This document shows positions 60,469-64,000 of a DNA stretch of 64,000 nt, one piece after another. Below the pieces are notes generated by a model, which saw only the letters and a list, made by a program, of their open reading frames with translations, made no database searches and was not told the origin of the DNA. The translations under genes were made by a program, and so were the position numbers. The stretch's first letter is position 1; each line of letters opens with the position of its first letter. Location: contig NC_066601.1 of NCBI RefSeq assembly GCF_905475345.1, positions 4,071,501 through 4,135,500 on the forward strand, read 5' to 3'. Origin of the DNA: Vespula vulgaris (Eukaryota > Arthropoda > Insecta > Hymenoptera > Vespidae).

Positions 60469-61020
60469 AGAAAATGGTTTCATTTGGCGTAAAATTCCTG
60501 GTGATGAAGCACTCACGCGATTGCCATGCTTGTGCAAGCTGGCATTCGTTAATCAAAAGTAGAGAGAGAAAGAGAAAGATAGAAGAGGATCATAAACGCT
60601 CGTCGAAACTCAACGAATCTTGAAACGCGTTAAAATCCCGATGTCCAACCGATTCCTGAGCGGTTTCGTAACAGTAGTACGAGCAACGCCATTTTGATGA
60701 TGGATCAAAGCGATTCACGTAGGTATGGTTCATTCGTTCGCGAAGGGCTTCCATATATATCCAGCTATCGTCCGAAGCCGATGACGATAATACCACCCGA
60801 TGGTCTAGTATCATCGGCGCATCGGATTCGTGCGACCGTGTAATTTCGTAGCAGCGAGCAATGCGCCGAAACGTTAATCTCGAAACACGTCCGATAAACG
60901 CATCGAACGAAGACGCGCCCTGCCGGAATCATATCGAAATGTTTTTGCAAAAAAAAAAGAAAAATCAGAAAAAAGAAAAAGGGAGGACATATAAATTCTC
61001 TCGAAAAGATAGCATTGTAT

Positions 61021-61354
61021 ATACCGGGTGTATCCGTCGAGTTTATCTGAAAAAATTTGTTATTAAAAAAGAAGAAAAAAGATCAAAAAAAAAAAGGAAA
61101 AAAGATATACAAGCCCGTTGTTCGTGTACATCGTGCGTTTGAAATTTAGCAAAGTTATTTTTGGATCATTGTATATACGCGGTATTTATACGTCTGTGTT
61201 AAATGAAATTAATGAATTAATTTAATTATTTGTTAACTTTTTAATGAAACACTTGTTGTAACTCGTATTATTTAAAACTCCCTTTGTTTTATTCAACTAT
61301 TAAACTTTCACGATACTCCGTAGAAATTACACATTTTCTGATCACCCTGTACAC
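61021..61354. mobile_element. Candidate MITE-like element, about 334 bp
   Basis: The left end, TACCGGGTGTATCC, resembles the inverse of the right end: the complement of the right end reads GTACAGGGTGATC. They share TAC.GGGTG(T)ATC. The interior is AT-rich and has no transposase. It holds the inverted copy (61238-61254) of the GTGTTTCATT motif also seen at 9244 and 25226. A TA target duplication is possible but not clear. The ends are short and imperfect, so this may be coincidence. Confidence 0.25.
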
Positions 61355-62204
61355 TTGCGTTCGCATGCGAGCACGCGAGTACAGAGAGAGGAACGTCATT
61401 CGATTCGTTGCTTCTATGGATCAATTTCAATCCGTTCAACCTCGAAGAGCGAAAATTTTACGAAAATCCCATCAGAGTTTCGAAGTTATTGCACCCAATG
61501 ATATAGGTTTGAAGAATCATTTGGGAATATTTTAACAATTATTTAATGAATTTAAAACTCTGCTATTTATTCGAATAAATAACGAATTGTTATGTTTTAA
61601 TTAACTCGTCGTGAAATAAAATAACAAAATATTAAATAGAATTAAGCTTCGTTCTTTGTTCGTTAATAAAATTTCAAACGTTGTTTATTTCATTTAAAGA
61701 TAGCAATCAACTATATATTTTCGGCTTTTCAATTTTTCGGGAAGATCCCTTCGAAAATATAGATGTCAAAATATTTGAAACTACATATAATATCTAGGTA
61801 TGCGAATATGTATATCTGTGGATATCTGTGAGAATTCTAATATTCGAAATCGAATGGAAATCGATACGAGCTCTTCGAACGAACTTATCGATATAATATT
61901 ATCGTACCGTTTAAATCCGGATATTCATTTTGGAAATCGTTTTCCGATTACATTTTCACGGTCGTTCTAACTTTAACTTAGAACGAAAACGTAGAAACCA
62001 AAAAGATTGCTATTAGTTGGACATGACTACTACTTGGAGTCATCTTAAAAAGTTATGAAACTTAGACGGTGATTGCGTACACGTAATTCTCGACTTAACT
62101 AGCCGATAAAGTTTCGCGCGTCTGTGTCGGACGGATTGATGATTCACGGTCGATGAAAACTTCTTAAGTTTATGCTCGTTAACACGGAACGTTGACTTTC
62201 ATCG

Positions 62205-62251
62205 TAGTCTTCGTCTTCGTCGTCTTCGTCGTCTTCCTCTTCGTCGTCTTT
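62205..62251. repeat. (GTCTTC)n imperfect hexamer tract
   Basis: Mixed GTCTTC, GTC and CTC units. The minus strand encodes an Asp/Glu run (KDDEEEDDEDDEDEDYDE) that stays open to a stop near 62150. This could be an acidic tail, but the repeat alone explains it. Confidence 0.8.
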
Positions 62252-62666
62252 GGGAGAAGAACAAGCTCGTTTCGATTGCGGTAATTAACTGTTACTCCCT
62301 TCCAAGGGATTCTCTTCTTAGAAAGTCGATTTTAGGACAGAGCGCAGTCGTTTAACGCGCAATTTAATCTAACCCACATTAAAATAATTCTTTTCGAAAA
62401 TTCCAATTTCGCGTTTGAAAGTTTTGCGAACGTTACTAATAAAACACGTTACCGATGAAGTTGTTTTGACTCGTTTCAAGTATAACGAAGTATTAAATTC
62501 CAACAAAACAATCTATCAACGAAAAACAAATTTTCGATAGAACGAATATATATTTCGTGTACCTTTGATTCATCGAAACGATCTTCGTTATAATGAAACG
62601 TACTGACAATGAGCGTAGTACGACGACTAAAATGACATTTTGTGATCCGATCTATTTGAATGAGAT

Positions 62667-62885
62667 TCAATGAAGAAACCTATGAAATCTAAATAACGAT
62701 GACACCGCACAACGTATGGAATATAATAGCCCCTCGCCATTGCTTGCCATCGTCGCCATGCCGTTTATACCATTTCCTGCCAGTACAATGTTCCGTGCAT
62801 TTACCTCTATGATGATTGTGCCCGCTTTCGCCCGGTGGCTATGGAAATTCGAAGTGTTGCTTGTGTTTACGTATACGGAACGCCG
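62667..62885 (-). CDS. Best coding-like segment by codon periodicity
   Basis: A 72-codon stop-to-stop frame, repeat-free and GC-richer than its surroundings. By hand count, about 41 of 49 codons from the fourth onward start with a purine, against about 62 percent purine overall on this strand. It contains HSHRAKAGTIIIEVNARNIV and LAGNGINGMATMASNGEG. A donor-like AGAG|gtaaatgc at 62804 would end a 34-nt exon (62805-62838) at phase 0, or the frame continues to the stop. An internal ATG pair (GGCATGG) could instead be a start. The plus strand is open but has no periodicity. No family is recognised. Confidence 0.28.
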   Translation of the reverse strand, partial: RRSVYVNTSNTSNFHSHRAKAGTIIIEVNARNIVLAGNGINGMATMASNGEGLLYSIRCAVSSLFRFHRFLH

Positions 62886-64000
62886 TTACCGATCGAGTCA
62901 TCAACACGTTAATTATCCTAATTTGCGATGTTTACACGTTATCGTTGTCGTCATCGTCGTCGTCACCATCGTCATCGTGGTAAGACAAGTCCTCGTAAAT
63001 CCAAATCGCAATCCTGCGAAATCATTCGAAAATCTTGAATTCTCTTAGAATGGAACGATACAATGGGAAATCGATTGGAATGATAGTGGGAGACGAACGA
63101 TCGGGGAAAAAAGAGAGGAGAAAAAAAGAAGAAAAGAGAAGAGAAGAGAAGAGAAGAGATATACGATAAAAATCGTTCCTTTCGAGCTCGAAATCGAATG
63201 AAATCGCGATTCAGCGACGTTAGTAAGAAAAATTTGATCGAGGAGGTAGGTAATATCCTTCTTCGGGTTCACCGAACCGTCGTCATGGAAGAAACGGTAC
63301 GGATTATCTTTCCTGAAAGAGAGGAAGGGAAGAGCAAAGAAAAAAAAAGAAAAAGAAAAGAAAAAAGGAAAAAAGAAAAAGAAAGAAAGAAAGAAAGAAA
63401 GAAAAAAAAGAAGAAAAGAAGGGAAAGAGACAGAAAGAAGGGAAGAAGGGTTTGAAGAGGATATCCTTTATCCTTCCATCGTTTTCCCTCACTCCCCCAT
63501 CTTTTCTTCGCCGAGATTGCGGAGGAGAGAAGAACGGGCTTAACGATCTTGGCTGAACTTAGATCCAGCCTATGGTTCTAAACGTAATGATCGATACTAC
63601 TAGCACGCGCCGTCGAACTTGCCGCGACAGCGGAAACAAGATTCCAAATCCGCTTGGAAGGTTCCAGTCAGCAAAACGAGAAAGTAGAGGGAGAGAGAGA
63701 GAGAAGGCTCAGGGGTTAAATCCACGTTTCAGAATCGCGAGAGGATGCATCTTTGCTCTCTTCTTTCTCTTTGATCTACTTCTAACATAGTCTGACCAAA
63801 AATTCAACCAGACTTTCTAATACGGTCCATTAGTCACGAAGCTATGCTCTTCCTTTGGTATTCTCTCAATGTAATACTCGACGAGTATCGTCCTTATTCG
63901 CCGTAATAGTTATAATTTCCACGAACCGCGTGGATATATATACATATATATCTTTTATTATCTACAGAATTGACTTTTAAATAAATCTCAAAGAGTAATA
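62886..64000. other. Non-coding stretch
   Basis: A GTC/ATC triplet patch (62942-62980), GAAGA pentamers (63132-63158), A/AAAG-rich DNA (63335-63422, with perfect AAAG units at 63379-63404) and unique sequence at the right edge. No gene found. Confidence 0.6.
63335..63422. repeat. AAAG-rich tract
   Basis: A-rich with AAAG tetramers. Lys/Arg/Glu and Phe/Ser frames over it are artefacts. Confidence 0.9.

Larger units (their letters stand above)
59346..62666. other. Non-coding stretch
   Basis: Unique sequence with a GA tract (60425-60462), A-rich patches (60950-60985 and 61062-61105), a candidate MITE-like element (61021-61354), a TATCTGTG tandem at about 61813-61828 and a GTCTTC hexamer tract (62205-62251). 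Frames over 59377-59810 and 60362-61535 are short or repeat-derived. Confidence 0.55.

Overview
This window looks like insect nuclear DNA, most plausibly from a hymenopteran (bee, wasp or ant). The reasons are its low GC content (roughly one third), CpG steps that are common and not depleted (TCGA, ACG and CGA everywhere), a very high density of simple repeats (CT/GA, AT, GT, CTA and tetranucleotide tracts), and no bacterial-style gene packing. The species assignment is inference from composition, not a match to a known sequence.

I found no complete recognisable gene, rRNA, tRNA, known microRNA, CRISPR array or intact transposon. Nearly all long reading frames are products of CT/GA or poly-A/T tracts (Ser/Leu, Arg/Glu, Lys or Phe runs) and are left out. 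The best reading is a long intron or intergenic desert. Within it are short, more complex, GC-richer islands at about 4840-5115, 12140-12390, 14390-14600, 19140-19330, 21650-21740, 26600-27130, 31140-31450, 33180-33440, 37000-37300, 41040-41260, 44050-44300, 46640-46810, 48870-49220, 51080-51210, 52080-52280, 53780-54130, 54330-54600, 59290-59350 and 62670-62990. Candidate exons and regulatory sites come from these islands.

Layout. 1-12 kb: unique AT-rich DNA with CT/GA tracts, a stem-loop island at 4.9 kb, a possible minus-strand micro-exon at 8.54 kb and a transposon-end-like motif at 9.24 kb. 12-25 kb: many microsatellites, a cluster of TAATCC-type homeodomain sites at 14.5 kb, two unassigned ORFs (19.0 and 20.8 kb), a perfect CRE palindrome at 20.74 kb and a 12-bp minisatellite at 24.2 kb. 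25-38 kb: further islands, a possible 57-nt exon at 33.3 kb, and an unusual pair of abutting AT-rich palindromes at 34.8 kb. 38-50 kb: CATC and GATA repeats, an ORF at 40.5-41.1 kb, and a possible 55-nt minus-strand exon at 49.15 kb flanked by two stem-loops. 50-64 kb: an 83-bp direct repeat (50.65 and 51.89 kb), possible exons at 54.5 and 62.8 kb (minus) and 59.3 kb (plus), and a 330-bp candidate MITE-like element at 61.0 kb.

Five minus-strand candidates (62.8, 54.5, 49.2, 24.0 and 8.5 kb) have splice sites whose reading phases can be chained, so a cryptic minus-strand gene with very long introns is possible. Each piece alone is of a kind expected several times by chance in 64 kb, so confidences are low. 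RNA-seq or cross-species conservation would decide.
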